Notes: generated from the sequence alone by a model not told the origin. Numbered from the stretch's first letter, positions 9,092 to 17,898 are shown. The stretch is 64,000 nucleotides of DNA from JAFGBI01 sp964480725 (GCA_964480725.1 CAYZQO010000008.1:62001-126000); one strand, 5' to 3'. Made by a program: numbers and translations.

Positions 9092-9976
9092 TCACGGGAT
9101 GCCGTAGAGCAGCCCGGCGCCGCAGGCTGGATCTGCGTCGCAGTCCCGGTCCGCGCAGTCGGTGTTACCGTCGCCGTCGTCGTCGGCGCCGTTGGTGCAG
9201 TCAGCCTCCATGGGCACGCCGTAGTCCTCGCCGAGGCACCCCGGGGTGGCGGCGCACTCGTCGTCCTCGCAGTCCGTTAGGCCGTCGAAATCGTCGTCGA
9301 CCCCGTTGGTGCAGTTCTCCGGATCGCTGGGGATGCCGTAGGGTGCCATGAGGCAGTTGGGGGCGGAGACGCAGTCGGTGTCGGCGCAGTCGGTGTCGCC
9401 GTCGAGGTCCTCGTCGACCCCGCCCGTGCAGATCTCGGGCTCGTAGGGGATGCCATAGTCAGTCTGGATGCAGCCTGGGGCGTCGGCGCAGTCGGCGTCG
9501 GCGCAGTCGGTGTCGCCGTCGAGGTCCTCGTCGACCCCGCCCGTGCAGATCTCGGGCTCGTAGGGGATGCCGTAAGGGGGCGGCGTCAGGCAGCCTGGGG
9601 CGTCGGCGCAGTCGGCGTCGGCGCAATCGGTGTCGCCGTCGTCGTCATCGTCCACCCGGTTGGTGCAGTCCTCGGGCTCGTAGGGGACGCCGTACTCCAC
9701 CGCCTGGCAGTTGGGGGCCTCGGCGCAGTCGGCGTCAGTGCAGTCGATGTCTCCGTCGGCGTCGTTGTCCGCTTGGTCCCGGCACGCCTCGGCGCAATCC
9801 TGCCCGTCGCATTCGCCCGCATCGCCGGTGACCTCACCGCCGCCGCAGCTCACGAGCAGCGAGACGCCGACGGCGAACGGCAGCGAGAAGGAGAGGGCAC
9901 CCCCGGGCGGCGCGTCCTGCCGCGCGGCGAGACGGTCGAGGTGGAGGCGCAGCGTCTGCGGATCGAGGTGGACCAT
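9092..9976 (-). CDS. Repeat lipoprotein with Asp/Cys-rich metal-binding-type units
   Basis: 294 residues from the ATG at 9976. An atypical N-terminal region (VHLDPQTLRLHLDRLAARQ) precedes a hydrophobic stretch with a lipobox (SLLVSC, GGG). The rest is six near-identical units of the form CTNGVDDDGDGNTDCADxDC...PGC, spaced by YGIPYEPE. Each unit has an EF-hand-like DxDxDG loop plus four Cys, so calcium or metal binding with disulphides is likely (inference). Such units are common in surface lipoproteins of myxobacteria. An in-frame ATG lies upstream at 10237, but it would bury the lipobox. The gene is divergent from the radical SAM gene, with 241 bp between them. Confidence 0.75.
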   Translation of the reverse strand: MVHLDPQTLRLHLDRLAARQDAPPGGALSFSLPFAVGVSLLVSCGGGEVTGDAGECDGQDCAEACRDQADNDADGDIDCTDADCAEAPNCQAVEYGVPYEPEDCTNRVDDDDDGDTDCADADCADAPGCLTPPPYGIPYEPEICTGGVDEDLDGDTDCADADCADAPGCIQTDYGIPYEPEICTGGVDEDLDGDTDCADTDCVSAPNCLMAPYGIPSDPENCTNGVDDDFDGLTDCEDDECAATPGCLGEDYGVPMEADCTNGADDDGDGNTDCADRDCDADPACGAGLLYGIP

Positions 9977-10217
9977 GCCCCGATTGTACCACCGGGGGCG
10001 GCGGTCGCCGGTGCCCGTGGCAGGCGCCTTCGCGCTCGGAGCGCCCCGGCTCCGCCCGTCCTCCAGCATCCCACCCCGATGCTGGAAGCTGCCCCAACGT
10101 AAGCTCGTCGTCGTCGGAGGTAAACTCTCGAGTTCGCTTGCAGGGCTCGCGGGGACGGCCAAAGCTTGTGCTCTGCGCGTGGCTCCCTTCGGAGCACCCG
10201 ACCCCCCGAGGCCAACG

Positions 10218-11354
10218 ATGATCAAGCTGCTTCGCAAGTACGGCTTCTACCCGCGCGTCGGCGTGTGGGAGCTCACCCTCAAGTGCGACCTCAACTGCCG
10301 GCACTGCGGCTCCCGCGCCGGGCGGGCTCGGGGCGACGAATTGACGCTCCCGGAGGCGCGCAAGCTGGCCAAGGAGCTCGCCGAGCTGAAGTGCCGCTTC
10401 ATGACGCTGAGCGGTGGCGAGCCCCTGCTGCGCAAGGACTGGGCACTGATCGCCGAGACGCTGGTGGACCTCGGGGTCACCACCGGGATGATCTCGAACG
10501 GTCGGCACTGGAACGACGACGTCGCCCGTACGGTCAAGACGATCGGGCTCGAGAGCGTGGCCTTCAGCGTCGACGGCTTCCAGGAGGCACACGAGTACCA
10601 GCGGCGCGTGAAGGGCCAGTGGCAGCAGGTGCTCGACACCATCGACAACGCGGTGGGGCACGGGATAAAGACCAGCGTCGTCACCACCATCAACAATCGG
10701 AACCTCGGCGAGCTGGAGGCGCTTCGGGAGCTGCTGGCCGATCACGGCGTGCTCCGCTGGCAGGTGCAGTTCGCTACCCCCACCGGCAACATGGCGGACA
10801 ACCGGGGGCTGGTGATGGATCCCAAGGACATCATCAAGGCGGTCCCGATGATCGCGCGGATGTGCCGCGACGACCGCCGGCCCAAGGTCTACCCCGGTCA
10901 CGACGTCGGCTACTTCGGCGAGCCTGAGGAGCACCTCCGCGACCAGAAGGCCGCCATCCCGTTCTGGACGGGGTGCTCCGCGGGTTGCAGCGTCATCGGG
11001 ATCGAGAGCAACGGCAACATCAAGGGCTGCCTCTCCCTCCCCTCGGCGATGAACGGGGTGGACAAGTTCGTCGAGGGCAACGTGCGGGAGAGCTCGCTGC
11101 GCGAGATCTGGTTCCGCGAGGGGGCCTTCGCCTACAACCGACAGTTCACCGTCGACCAGCTCGGTGGGTTCTGTCGCACCTGTGACTACGCGGAGATCTG
11201 CCGCGGGGGTTGCACCTGGTCCTGCTTCGCGGAGACGGGGCAGATGCTCCGGGACAACCCCTACTGCTACTATCGGCAGGTCAAGGAGCTCGAGCTCGCC
11301 GGCAAGGAGCTGCCGGAGGAGGCCCATGTCCGGCTCCCGGTGGTCGACGGCTGA
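10218..11354 (+). CDS. Radical SAM/SPASM domain protein
   Basis: 378 residues. The radical SAM cluster motif CDLNCRHC (C23, C27, C30) follows WELTLK. The GGEP SAM-binding motif is in LSGGEPLLR, and ISNG and FSVDG strands follow. A C-terminal SPASM-type cluster region is visible (C253, C257, then GNIKGC, FCRTCDYAEICRGGCTWSC), which would hold additional Fe-S clusters. SPASM enzymes modify peptides or proteins (RiPP, mycofactocin-type, sulfatase-type maturases). This one lacks an N-terminal peptide-recognition domain. No obvious precursor peptide is adjacent; the small zinc-ribbon protein downstream is the only short co-directional gene. Substrate unknown. Confidence 0.88.
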   Translation: MIKLLRKYGFYPRVGVWELTLKCDLNCRHCGSRAGRARGDELTLPEARKLAKELAELKCRFMTLSGGEPLLRKDWALIAETLVDLGVTTGMISNGRHWNDDVARTVKTIGLESVAFSVDGFQEAHEYQRRVKGQWQQVLDTIDNAVGHGIKTSVVTTINNRNLGELEALRELLADHGVLRWQVQFATPTGNMADNRGLVMDPKDIIKAVPMIARMCRDDRRPKVYPGHDVGYFGEPEEHLRDQKAAIPFWTGCSAGCSVIGIESNGNIKGCLSLPSAMNGVDKFVEGNVRESSLREIWFREGAFAYNRQFTVDQLGGFCRTCDYAEICRGGCTWSCFAETGQMLRDNPYCYYRQVKELELAGKELPEEAHVRLPVVDG

Positions 11355-11380
11355 GCCCGGGATTCGGCCCCATCGGCGGC

Positions 11381-11408
11381 GCCCGCCGCGTGCCCTTGCG
11401 GCGCGGGC
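11381..11408 (+). terminator. GC-rich hairpin after the radical SAM gene
   Basis: GCCCGCCGC can pair with GCGGCGCGGGC with a 2-nt bulge, 26 bp after the stop and before the small zinc-ribbon gene. No T-run. Confidence 0.35.
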
Positions 11409-11450
11409 AGCGGCTTGCTTCCGGCGGCGCCGGGCCTATCCTCACGCGCC

Positions 11451-11627
11451 ATGCCGGTGTGCAAGCGATGCGGTGACGAGGCGGAGCAGCTCGTGACGGT
11501 GAAGGTCGACGGCAAGAAGCAGAAGGTCTGCGAGAGCTGTGCCGAGGACCTCGCCGCGGCGGACGCGGTGGCCGAGGAGAGCGAGGCCGTGGTCCAGCGG
11601 ATGATGGACTTCCGCGGTCGCCGCTGA
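11451..11627 (+). CDS. Small zinc-ribbon protein
   Basis: 58 residues: MPVCKRCGDEAEQL...KVCESCAEDLA. Two CxxC pairs about 20 residues apart make a treble-clef or zinc-ribbon fold, followed by an acidic helix and a basic end (MMDFRGRR). The ATG at 11451 is chosen because it begins directly at the zinc motif; upstream in-frame residues are Pro/Ala-rich. It sits between the radical SAM gene and a DNA methyltransferase on the same strand. Function unknown; it may bind nucleic acid or a protein partner. Confidence 0.65.
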   Translation: MPVCKRCGDEAEQLVTVKVDGKKQKVCESCAEDLAAADAVAEESEAVVQRMMDFRGRR

Positions 11628-11671
11628 GCCCGATCGTCGCGGCGGCTGGTCTTGACGCCCCCCGAGCCGCG

Positions 11672-12790
11672 GTGGAGCCTGGCGGGCAGGTGATCAAGTA
11701 CCTCGGGTCGAAGCGCCTCCTCGTCCCCGCCATCCTGGGCGCGGTGCGCGCGGTGCCGGGGACCGCGACGGTGCTCGACCTCTTCTCGGGGACCTCGCGG
11801 GTCGGGATGGCGCTGAAGGGCGCCGGCTACCGCGTGATCGCGAACGACCACAACGCGTATGCAACCACGCTCGCCCGCGGCTACGTCGCCGCCGATCGCG
11901 AGGAGCTCCTGGAGGACGCGACGCGCCTGGTGCGGGAGCTCGACGCGCTGCCGGGACGCGCCGGCTATTTCACCGAGACCTTCTGCGTGCGCTCGCGCTT
12001 CTTCCAGCCCAGGAACGGGGAGCGCGTGGACGCGATCCGGGAGGCGATCGCCGGCAAGGGGCTCGCGCCCGAGCTGGAGGCGGTGCTCCTGGTGTCGTTG
12101 ATGGAGGCCGCCGACCGGGTCGACTCGACGACCGGCGTTCAGATGGCTTACCTCAAGGAATGGGCGCCGCGCGCCTTCAACGACCTGGAGCTGCGGGTGC
12201 CAGCGCTCCTGCCCCGCGCGCGCCACGGCAAGGGGGAGGCGCACGGGCTCGACGCGCTCGACGCCGCGGGGCTCGCCGAGGTGGACCTGGCCTACCTCGA
12301 CCCGCCCTACAACCAGCACTCGTACCTCGGCAACTACCACGTCTGGGAGTCGCTGGTGCGGTGGGACAAGCCGGCCACCTACGGGGTCGCCTGCAAGCGG
12401 GCCGACTGCCGCGCCCGGCGGAGCGCGTTCAACTCGCGGCCGGGCTTCGTCGCCACCTTCCGGGAGCTCCTCGGGCGGTTGCAGGCGCGCGCGATCGTCG
12501 TTTCCTTCAACGACGAGGGGTACGTGGCGCGCGACGAGATGGAGGCGCTGCTCAAAGAGCTCTGGGGCGGGGCGGCCGCTGTGACGACGCTCGAGCACGA
12601 CTTCAAGCGCTATGTCGGTGCCCAGATCGGGATCCACAACCCGCGCGGGGAGCGGGTGGGGATGGTGAGCCACCTCCGCAACAAGGAGTTCCTCTACGTG
12701 GTCACCCCGCCCGGCGTGCGCCTTGCGCTCCCCAGCTCGCCGCCGGGCGCCCTGTCGGAGCGCAGCGAGCAGCTCGCGTGGTGGACGTAG
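11672..12790 (+). CDS. D12-class adenine-specific DNA methyltransferase
   Basis: 372 residues from GTG. An N-terminal IKYLGSKR motif and a SAM-binding VLDLFSGTSRVG loop (about 34-45) are followed by the catalytic DPPY (210-213, in YLDPPYNQHSYLGNYH). This order matches alpha-class N6-adenine methyltransferases such as the Dam/M.FokI group. A middle helical region carries the target recognition part. The C-terminal tail is Ser/Pro-rich. No restriction endonuclease gene is next to it, so it may be an orphan regulatory methylase or a phage-type remnant. A second GTG at 11690 is a possible start. Confidence 0.87.
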   Translation: MEPGGQVIKYLGSKRLLVPAILGAVRAVPGTATVLDLFSGTSRVGMALKGAGYRVIANDHNAYATTLARGYVAADREELLEDATRLVRELDALPGRAGYFTETFCVRSRFFQPRNGERVDAIREAIAGKGLAPELEAVLLVSLMEAADRVDSTTGVQMAYLKEWAPRAFNDLELRVPALLPRARHGKGEAHGLDALDAAGLAEVDLAYLDPPYNQHSYLGNYHVWESLVRWDKPATYGVACKRADCRARRSAFNSRPGFVATFRELLGRLQARAIVVSFNDEGYVARDEMEALLKELWGGAAAVTTLEHDFKRYVGAQIGIHNPRGERVGMVSHLRNKEFLYVVTPPGVRLALPSSPPGALSERSEQLAWWT

Positions 12791-12934
12791 CGTTGGGAGG
12801 GAGGCCTCGATGGCGCCGCCCGCCCCGGCGGCGGGCGGTTGCGTCCAGATCCGGGGGTCTTTCTCGGGCAATTCCCGGTTCGACGCCGGGACTCCGGATT
12901 GACGTCGGCGGCCGGACCAGGTACTCGGCCGCTC

Positions 12935-13633
12935 ATGCGCTCCGACTCGGATTCACCCGAGGACGCCACCCGGACCGAGGAGGACGAAGCGCCGGCGTCG
13001 GGCGGCTCGTCACCGCGGCGCGAGCCCGCCGCAGCCCCGTCCGAGGGCGCTGCCCGCGCCGAGGACGTCGGGGAGCCGGACGGCTCGCCGCCCCCGCGTG
13101 AGGCGGCCCCAGTGCCTCCCGCCGCCCCCGCTCCCCGCGAGCGGTGCAACACCCTGTTGCTGTCGTTGGTGCTGTTCTGTGTTGTCTGCTTCTCCGTGTG
13201 GGTCGTCTCCGCAGGCAAGCGCTACCGCGAGGAGCACGCCCAGGCGACCGAGGGCTGGCGGGTGGGAACCACGCGCATGATCGAGATCACCGTGGTCCCC
13301 GCCGACAAGCAGAACCTCGCCTGCGCCTCCGACCGGGACTACTGGGGGCTCCGGTGCTCCGGCCGCCAGGAGTTGGGCGAGGCCGGCCCCGAGCCCAACG
13401 TCCTCCAGCCCTTCAACACCACCGGGAACCAGCTCTTCCTCGGCGCTGGTTTGTGGCACTCGCCCGACCTCAAGGGGTCGCTCCCACGGGGTCGGTTCAC
13501 GGTGACCTGTGACTACACCATCCGAGGGGTGGCAAAGTCGCCGGCGATCCGCTTCAGCCGCACGGGTGCGTTCGCCCCCACCCGGAAGACCGTCACGGTC
13601 GGAACCCTCACCGATTGCGTGATCCCGCGATGA
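12935..13633 (+). CDS. Single-pass membrane protein of unknown function
   Basis: 232 residues from the ATG at 12935. The N-terminal ~65 residues are acidic and Pro/Ala/Ser-rich (disordered). One transmembrane helix (LLLSLVLFCVVCFSVWVVS) follows, then a ~120-residue extracytoplasmic domain with Cys residues (LACASDRDYWGLRCSG; FTVTCDYT; DCVIPR) that may form disulphides. Not recognised. Its TGA overlaps the ATG of the next gene by 4 bp (ATGA), so it is translationally coupled to the membrane mannosyltransferase. The context suggests a role in glycan transfer or its assembly. Confidence 0.75.
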   Translation: MRSDSDSPEDATRTEEDEAPASGGSSPRREPAAAPSEGAARAEDVGEPDGSPPPREAAPVPPAAPAPRERCNTLLLSLVLFCVVCFSVWVVSAGKRYREEHAQATEGWRVGTTRMIEITVVPADKQNLACASDRDYWGLRCSGRQELGEAGPEPNVLQPFNTTGNQLFLGAGLWHSPDLKGSLPRGRFTVTCDYTIRGVAKSPAIRFSRTGAFAPTRKTVTVGTLTDCVIPR

Positions 13634-14946
13634 GCCTCGACGTCTTGCCTGGCCGCGTCGGCGGCCTCGCGCGCTCGGTCGCGAGGGCCGTGCGCGCCGG
13701 GATCCCTCGGATGTCGCATCCGGTGACCGGGTATCTCCTGGTGCTCATGATCGTGGGCGGGGTCGTTCTTCGCGTCCAGCGCGTCGGGTACCCGTTCCAG
13801 TACGGCTTCGACGAGCAGCAGTTCGTCAGCGCAGCCCGCCAGTTTCTCATCTGCCTGCCCGACACGGGTGAGTGCTGCCACCCGCCGCTCAGCAAGCTCC
13901 TGGTCGCGGTGGGCATCCTGCTCTTCGGGGACAACCCGATGGGGTGGCGGTACGCGGCGCTCTGCCTCGGGATCCAGTGCATCGTGCTGGTGTTCTTGCT
14001 CGCTCGCGAGCTCTTCCAGGACCCCCGGGCGGGGTGGCTGGCGGCGGCCTTCATGGCTGTCGACGGGTTCAGTCTCGCGTTCTCTCGCGACGCGTTCCCC
14101 GAGGGGATGATGAGCTGCCTCGTCCTGTGGAGCATGCTGGCCGCGGTCACCGCGCGCGGGTGGGGCGGAGTGCTGGCCTGTGCGGTGCTGGTGGGCCTCG
14201 CCGGATCCATCAAATGGAGCGGCTTCGTGGTTGGCCTGCCCGCTTGCGTGGCTCTCCTGACGCTGCGGCGCGTCCCCTGGTACTCGCTCGCGTCGTTCGC
14301 GGTGGTGCCGTTGGTGCACCTGGTGATCTGGATGATCGGGCTGGCACTGATCGGGCACCCGAACGATCCGCTGAGCGTGTGGGAGGAGATCAACCGGCGG
14401 AAGAGCCTCCACCTGGGCTTCCCGCACCACGCCAACCCGGCGGAGTCGGCCTGGTACACCTGGTTCATCGCCTACCACCCCATCGTGCTGAAGAGCGCGC
14501 ACTTGGGGGGGAGCGTGCGGTTCGCGTCCAGTGTCGCCCACCCGCTGCTCCTGCTCGCCACCGACGCGTGCCTCTTGCTGGTCCCGGTGGCGGGCGCGGC
14601 GTGGGCGCTGCGGGTCCGGGGCTGGCGGGCGTGGTGGCGCCGGCTGTTCGATGGCTCCGATGGTCGGGCGCTGCTCATCCTCTGGGTGGCCTGGGCATCG
14701 ATGCTGCTGCTCTGGATCTCCGGGCGCATCGTCTCCTACTGGTATCACTACCTGACGCCTTGGGGGCTCGCGATCCCGTTGACCGCCGGCGTGGTCGCGC
14801 GCCTGGAGCGGCGCTCCCCGAAGGGGGTGCTGATCTTCGTGGCCGCCCTGCTCGCGATCGCCGTCTACTACGCCCCCGTGTGGGCGGAGCTCCCGATCTC
14901 GACTTCGGCCATGCACCGTCGATTGTTCTTCCCCCTGTGGCGCTAG
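13630..14946 (+). CDS. Dolichyl-phosphate-mannose protein mannosyltransferase-like membrane glycosyltransferase (GT39/GT-C)
   Basis: 438 residues with about 10 predicted transmembrane helices. The first luminal loop carries YGFDEQQFVSAARQF, resembling the FDE/DE catalytic motif of PMT-type GT-C enzymes. Next comes CCHPPLSKLLVAVGILLFGDNPMGWRYAAL (HPPLxK and GWR are PMT signatures), then IKWSGF and YWYHYLTPWGL. Such enzymes use a polyprenyl-phosphate sugar to glycosylate proteins or glycans on the outer side of the inner membrane. It overlaps the previous gene by 4 bp and is followed after 17 bp by a GT2 gene. Confidence 0.85.
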   Translation: MSLDVLPGRVGGLARSVARAVRAGIPRMSHPVTGYLLVLMIVGGVVLRVQRVGYPFQYGFDEQQFVSAARQFLICLPDTGECCHPPLSKLLVAVGILLFGDNPMGWRYAALCLGIQCIVLVFLLARELFQDPRAGWLAAAFMAVDGFSLAFSRDAFPEGMMSCLVLWSMLAAVTARGWGGVLACAVLVGLAGSIKWSGFVVGLPACVALLTLRRVPWYSLASFAVVPLVHLVIWMIGLALIGHPNDPLSVWEEINRRKSLHLGFPHHANPAESAWYTWFIAYHPIVLKSAHLGGSVRFASSVAHPLLLLATDACLLLVPVAGAAWALRVRGWRAWWRRLFDGSDGRALLILWVAWASMLLLWISGRIVSYWYHYLTPWGLAIPLTAGVVARLERRSPKGVLIFVAALLAIAVYYAPVWAELPISTSAMHRRLFFPLWR

Positions 14947-14963
14947 ACGAAGCGGAGGATGTC

Positions 14964-15674
14964 GTGAAGCGGACCCTCGTACTGCTGACGCTCAACGAGA
15001 TCGAAGGGATCACCGCGCTCTTCGATCGGATCCCCTTCGACGCCGCGGACGAGTCCCTGGTGGTCGACGGCGGGTCGACCGACGGGACCGTGGAGTTCTT
15101 CACCAGCCGCGGCGTCAGGGTCGTCGGCCAGGAGAAGCGGGGACGCGGCGAGGCGTTTCGCGTCGCCTTCGCGCAGTCCACGGGTGACGTCCTGTGCTTC
15201 TTCTCCCCGGACGGGAACGAGGACCCGGCGGACATCCCCCGGCTGTTCGGGCAGATCGCGGCGGGCGCCGACATGGCGATCGCCCGGCGTTTCGGCGCCA
15301 GGGCCCGGAACGAAGAGGACGACCTCACGCTGCGGTGGCGAGCCTGGGCGAACCAGGGGTTCACGCTGCTGGCGAACATCGCCTTCAACCTGCCCAACGT
15401 CCTGCAGGGTCGAGGCGGGTACGTCCAGGACACCATCAACGGCTACCGGGCCATCACGCGCGAGGCCTTCCAGCGGCTCTCGGTGGACGCAGACGGCTTC
15501 CTCATCGAGTACCAGATGACGATGCGGGCGATGAAGCTCGGGCTCGCGATCGCCGAGATCCCCACCATCGAGCAAGCTCGCATCGGCGGCCAGAGCACCG
15601 CCTCGTCGCTGCCCACGGGGTTTCGCTTCGTGCGGGGGCTCGGCCGAGAGCTCCTGATCGGCCGGCGCTTCTAG
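14964..15674 (+). CDS. GT2 family glycosyltransferase
   Basis: 236 residues, GT-A fold. LVLLTLNEIEGI begins strand 1, VVDGGSTDGTVEF is the nucleotide-binding loop, and FFSPDGNEDP stands in place of the usual DxD region. Cytoplasmic, probably making a polyprenyl-phosphate sugar such as the donor for the membrane transferase just upstream (inference from order). The GTG at 14964 is chosen because GCGGAGG lies 6-12 bases before it; an in-frame GTG at 14938 would overlap the preceding gene. It is convergent with the DegT-type gene, 99 bp apart. Confidence 0.87.
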   Translation: MKRTLVLLTLNEIEGITALFDRIPFDAADESLVVDGGSTDGTVEFFTSRGVRVVGQEKRGRGEAFRVAFAQSTGDVLCFFSPDGNEDPADIPRLFGQIAAGADMAIARRFGARARNEEDDLTLRWRAWANQGFTLLANIAFNLPNVLQGRGGYVQDTINGYRAITREAFQRLSVDADGFLIEYQMTMRAMKLGLAIAEIPTIEQARIGGQSTASSLPTGFRFVRGLGRELLIGRRF

Positions 15675-15773
15675 AGCCCCATCAGGGCGCCTCGCGCGGG
15701 GTCTGCCGCCCGCTCGGCGCTCTCGGTCGTCGCTTGGGAGCGGCAGTCGAACCGATGGCTGCTGCTCCAGGGC

Positions 15774-16952
15774 TCAGTACTTCTCCAGGCAGCTGGCCAG
15801 AACCTCCAAGTCGGCCTCGGTGAGCTCCGGGTAGTTGCCGCAGTAGAACCCGCAGGCGTCGATGAAATCGGTGCCGGGCAGGTCGAATCTGCGCTCGGCG
15901 TACTTGGCGTAGAAGGGCTGGTTCTGGATGTTGCCGGCGATCATCGGTCGGATCTCGACGCCGGCGCCCGAGAACTGCGCGAGGTAGGTGTCCCGGAGCT
16001 CGGGCGTCTTGCAGAGCACGGGGAAGGAGAAGCACGAGAGCACATCGATGTGGCTCCGATCCAGCGTGACCAGATCGGGGTTCCGGGCGGAAACCGCCGC
16101 CAGGTGGTCGTAGATGCGCTGTCTGGCCGCGACGGTTTCCTCGAGGTACCTGAGCTGGCAGGACCCGAGAAACCCCGTTATCTCCGTGGGGCGCATGTTG
16201 TAGCCGAGGTCGTAAAAGGTGTACTTGGCGATGAACTCGGAGTGGATGCCGCACTTCTTGCGCCATTTTCGCTGCTGCGCGGCCGTCAGGTTCCGGTCCC
16301 AGCCGTTGGCCCGCACGATGCGGAGCATCTCGACGAGATCGTCGTCGTCGGTGCAGACCATGCCCCCCTCCACCGTCGACATGTGGTGCGCGATGAAGAA
16401 GGAGAAGCTGGCGGCCAGGCCGAAGGTTCCCGCCCGCCGCCCGCCGGGCAGGACGGTCCCCAGGGCCTCGCAGTTGTCCTCCAGCAGGATGATCCCGCGC
16501 TCGCGGCACAGCTCGTGGATCTCGAACAGATCACCGGTGAACCCCATCGCGTTGGTGATGAACAGGGCTGCCAGATCCACCTCCGCCAGGCGCGTGAGGA
16601 GGTCGTGCTTCATCACGTTGAGGGTGGTCGGCGTGCAGTCGATGGGGACGGGGACCAGCCCGAGCTGGAAGATGGGCATCACGTTCGTAGACCAGGTGAG
16701 CGCCGAGAAGCCGACCCGATCCCCGCGCTTCAAGCGGCCGAGGTTCACGAGTGCCTGGAGCATCGCCAGGTTGGAGCTGCCGCCGCTGTTGAACAGCGTC
16801 GCCTCCTTGGAGCCCTGGACCTCGGCGAAGCTCTCCTCGAACTTGCGGCACTCCGGTCCCATGCTGAAGCGGTTGGTCCGCAGGATGAAGTCCGCGAGCT
16901 CCTCCTTGGTCTGGCTCACGTACAGAAACGGGTTCTTCATCAGGGGGATCAT
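15774..16952 (-). CDS. DegT/DnrJ/EryC1-fold PLP enzyme with catalytic His, ColD/RfbH-type sugar 3-dehydratase
   Basis: 392 residues with the DegT fold: NSGGSSNL (55-62) binds phosphate, LLEDNCEALG (156-165) supplies the Asp that contacts the pyridine nitrogen, and ASFSFFIAHHMSTVEGG (181-197) covers the Schiff-base Lys position. At that position H189 of an HH pair replaces the Lys. This substitution is the hallmark of the nucleotide-sugar 3-dehydratases ColD (GDP-4-keto-6-deoxymannose) and RfbH/DdhC (CDP-4-keto-6-deoxyglucose), so it should remove the C3 hydroxyl rather than transaminate. GGAGG precedes the ATG by 6 bases. It is 1 bp downstream of the GDP-fucose-synthase-like gene, forming an operon. 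Confidence 0.85.
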   Translation of the reverse strand: MIPLMKNPFLYVSQTKEELADFILRTNRFSMGPECRKFEESFAEVQGSKEATLFNSGGSSNLAMLQALVNLGRLKRGDRVGFSALTWSTNVMPIFQLGLVPVPIDCTPTTLNVMKHDLLTRLAEVDLAALFITNAMGFTGDLFEIHELCRERGIILLEDNCEALGTVLPGGRRAGTFGLAASFSFFIAHHMSTVEGGMVCTDDDDLVEMLRIVRANGWDRNLTAAQQRKWRKKCGIHSEFIAKYTFYDLGYNMRPTEITGFLGSCQLRYLEETVAARQRIYDHLAAVSARNPDLVTLDRSHIDVLSCFSFPVLCKTPELRDTYLAQFSGAGVEIRPMIAGNIQNQPFYAKYAERRFDLPGTDFIDACGFYCGNYPELTEADLEVLASCLEKY

Positions 16953-16953
16953 C

Positions 16954-17898
16954 TCAAGCCTCCATGCGCGCGGCCTTGATGGCGCGATACTCCCGAATCG
17001 TCCGCTCGATCCCCTCGCGCAGCGGGATGCGCGGGGAGAAGCCCAGGGCCCGCATCCGGGACACGTCCAGGCATTTGCGCGGCATCCCGTCCGGCTTGGT
17101 GCGGTCCCACTCCAGGCGGCCCGTGAAGCCCGCGAGGCTCGCCACGGTCTGCGCGAGCTCCGCGATGGTGACGTCCTCGCCCCAGCCGACGTTGAGGAAT
17201 TCGGTCGCGTCGTAGCTCTCCATGGCGAAGAGCACCGCGCGAGCGGCGTCGTCCACGTGCATGAACTCCCGTCGAGCCGCCCCCGTCCCCCACACGGTCA
17301 CGGCCTCGGCCCGGTCGTCGACGGCATCGACGAAGCGCCGCACCAGGGAGGAAAGGACGTGGGCGTTCTCGAGGTCGAAGTGATCGTTGGTCCCGTAGAG
17401 GTTGCAGGGCATCAGGCTCACCCCGGACATGCCGTACTCTCGGCGGTAGTACTCAACCATCTTCAGCCCAGCGATCTTGGCGATGGCGTAGCCCTCGTTG
17501 GTGGGCTCGAGCGGCCCGGTGAGGAGGTACTCCTCCCGCATGGGCTGGGGGCACTCCCGCGGGTAGATGCAGGAGCTCCCGAGGAAGCAGAGCTTGCGGA
17601 CCCCGTGGAGGAACGCCTGGTGGATGACGCTACACTGCATCATCAGGTTGTCGTGGAGGAACTCCGCCGGGTGCTTCTGATTCGCCTGGATGCCCCCCAC
17701 CCGGGCCGCCGCGAGGATCACGTGGGCTGGACGCTCGACGTCGAAGAAGTCGCGGACCTGGACGCCATCGCGGAGGTCCAGCTGGGCGAAGGGGCGCCCG
17801 ATCACCCGCTCGTATCCGGCCGCCGCGAGGGCCCGGACCACGGCGGAGCCGACCATGCCGTCATGGCCGGCCACGTAGATGACTTCGTCTTTGCGCAT
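16954..17898 (-). CDS. GDP-L-fucose synthase / GDP-L-colitose synthase-like epimerase-reductase
   Basis: 314 residues, extended SDR. The Rossmann motif is VAGHDGMVGSA (9-19). Then come the catalytic Ser/Cys region LGSSCIYP (106-113) and the Tyr/Lys pair YAIAK (Y137, K141). PCNLYGTNDHFD is typical of GDP-4-keto-6-deoxymannose 3,5-epimerase/4-reductases. The partner gene downstream encodes a His-type 3-dehydratase, so the substrate may be the 3-deoxy intermediate as in ColC, giving a colitose-like GDP sugar instead of fucose. No GDP-mannose 4,6-dehydratase is in the window. GAGGGAGA lies about 7 bases before the start. Confidence 0.87.
   Translation of the reverse strand: MRKDEVIYVAGHDGMVGSAVVRALAAAGYERVIGRPFAQLDLRDGVQVRDFFDVERPAHVILAAARVGGIQANQKHPAEFLHDNLMMQCSVIHQAFLHGVRKLCFLGSSCIYPRECPQPMREEYLLTGPLEPTNEGYAIAKIAGLKMVEYYRREYGMSGVSLMPCNLYGTNDHFDLENAHVLSSLVRRFVDAVDDRAEAVTVWGTGAARREFMHVDDAARAVLFAMESYDATEFLNVGWGEDVTIAELAQTVASLAGFTGRLEWDRTKPDGMPRKCLDVSRMRALGFSPRIPLREGIERTIREYRAIKAARMEA

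Noticed and set aside
12874..12890. T-arm-like CCCGG-TTCGACG-CCGGG as part of a tRNA (or selenocysteine tRNA)
   Set aside because: The stem-loop matches a T-arm, but no acceptor stem, anticodon arm or CCA end can be formed with the flanking bases.
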